Shown here: positions 64,000-64,000 of the stretch, one piece after another
Position numbering within the stretch: the first letter of the stretch is position 1
Layout of the letters: each line of letters begins with the position of its first letter
DNA from: Shewanella piezotolerans WP3
GTDB taxonomy: Bacteria; Pseudomonadota; Gammaproteobacteria; Enterobacterales; Shewanellaceae
DNA: 64,000 bases
Direction of reading: 5' to 3'
Assembly (NCBI RefSeq): GCF_000014885.1
Contig: NC_011566.1
Coordinates: forward strand, 4,772,501-4,836,500
Made by a program: the position numbers and the translations under genes
The notes under the pieces: generated by a model
The model's input: the letters and a program-made list of their open reading frames with translations, nothing else
Told to the model about the DNA's origin: nothing
The model's database searches: none

Positions 64000-64000
64000 C

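Overview
The window looks like chromosome from a Shewanella-type marine gammaproteobacterium, AT-leaning and rich in c-type cytochromes. The grounds are an octaheme tetrathionate reductase locus (monoheme cytochrome, large porin, OTR), a TsdBA-type diheme pair, metJ/metBL with MetJ box arrays, and a type I secretion adhesin locus directly after otr. The species cannot be fixed from sequence alone. No rRNA, tRNA, CRISPR array, prophage or insertion sequence was seen.

Layout. 1-4.3 kb: 3' part of the cold-shock helicase deaD, two small zinc/cysteine-type proteins, and tsdBA for thiosulfate/tetrathionate electron transfer. 4.4-8.6 kb: metL-metB and divergent metJ, with two arrays of 8-bp MetJ boxes between them. 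8.9-10.8 kb: a TauE/SafE permease convergent with a TraF-like outer-membrane protein. 11.1-18.9 kb: a sugar-oxidation island comprising a divergent PAS-AraC regulator, Gfo/Idh/MocA oxidoreductase, TIM-barrel isomerase/lyase, FucP-like transporter, Tat-exported small subunit, GMC flavoprotein and a TIM-barrel lipoprotein. This set resembles 3-keto-sugar pathways, but the substrate is unknown. 19-23.6 kb: a small porin, a decayed TIM-barrel remnant, a racemase gene killed by two adjacent stops, and a LysR/SDR pair.

23.9-27.6 kb is the octaheme tetrathionate reductase operon. 27.9-49.9 kb is a four-cistron type I secretion operon: two unequal ABC exporters, a membrane fusion protein and a giant VCBS adhesin. 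The adhesin would be about 5,630 residues. It has a 41-copy GGCACT (Gly-Thr) tract and thirteen 318-bp VCBS units, and it is split by one extra G in the second unit's successor (unit 2 of the array). 50-54.6 kb: a MOT1-type transporter behind a structured leader, an Old Yellow Enzyme/VOC pair with a divergent LysR, and a cupin followed by a frameshifted small membrane protein. 55-64 kb: a TonB receptor, a GAF-GGDEF cyclase, a RegB/RegA-like redox two-component pair, an NAD-dependent reductase, a PhoD-like phosphatase and the 3' part of an RluA-type pseudouridine synthase.

Themes. Sulfur-oxyanion electron transfer appears twice (tsdBA and otr). The sugar island suggests oxidation outside the inner membrane, uptake, then reduction inside. 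The adhesin operon combines three unusual features: unequal ATPases, a variable-length tether and a single-base break. Three genes (racemase, adhesin, small membrane protein) carry fine-scale lesions, so either recent decay or, for the two indels, sequencing error should be considered.
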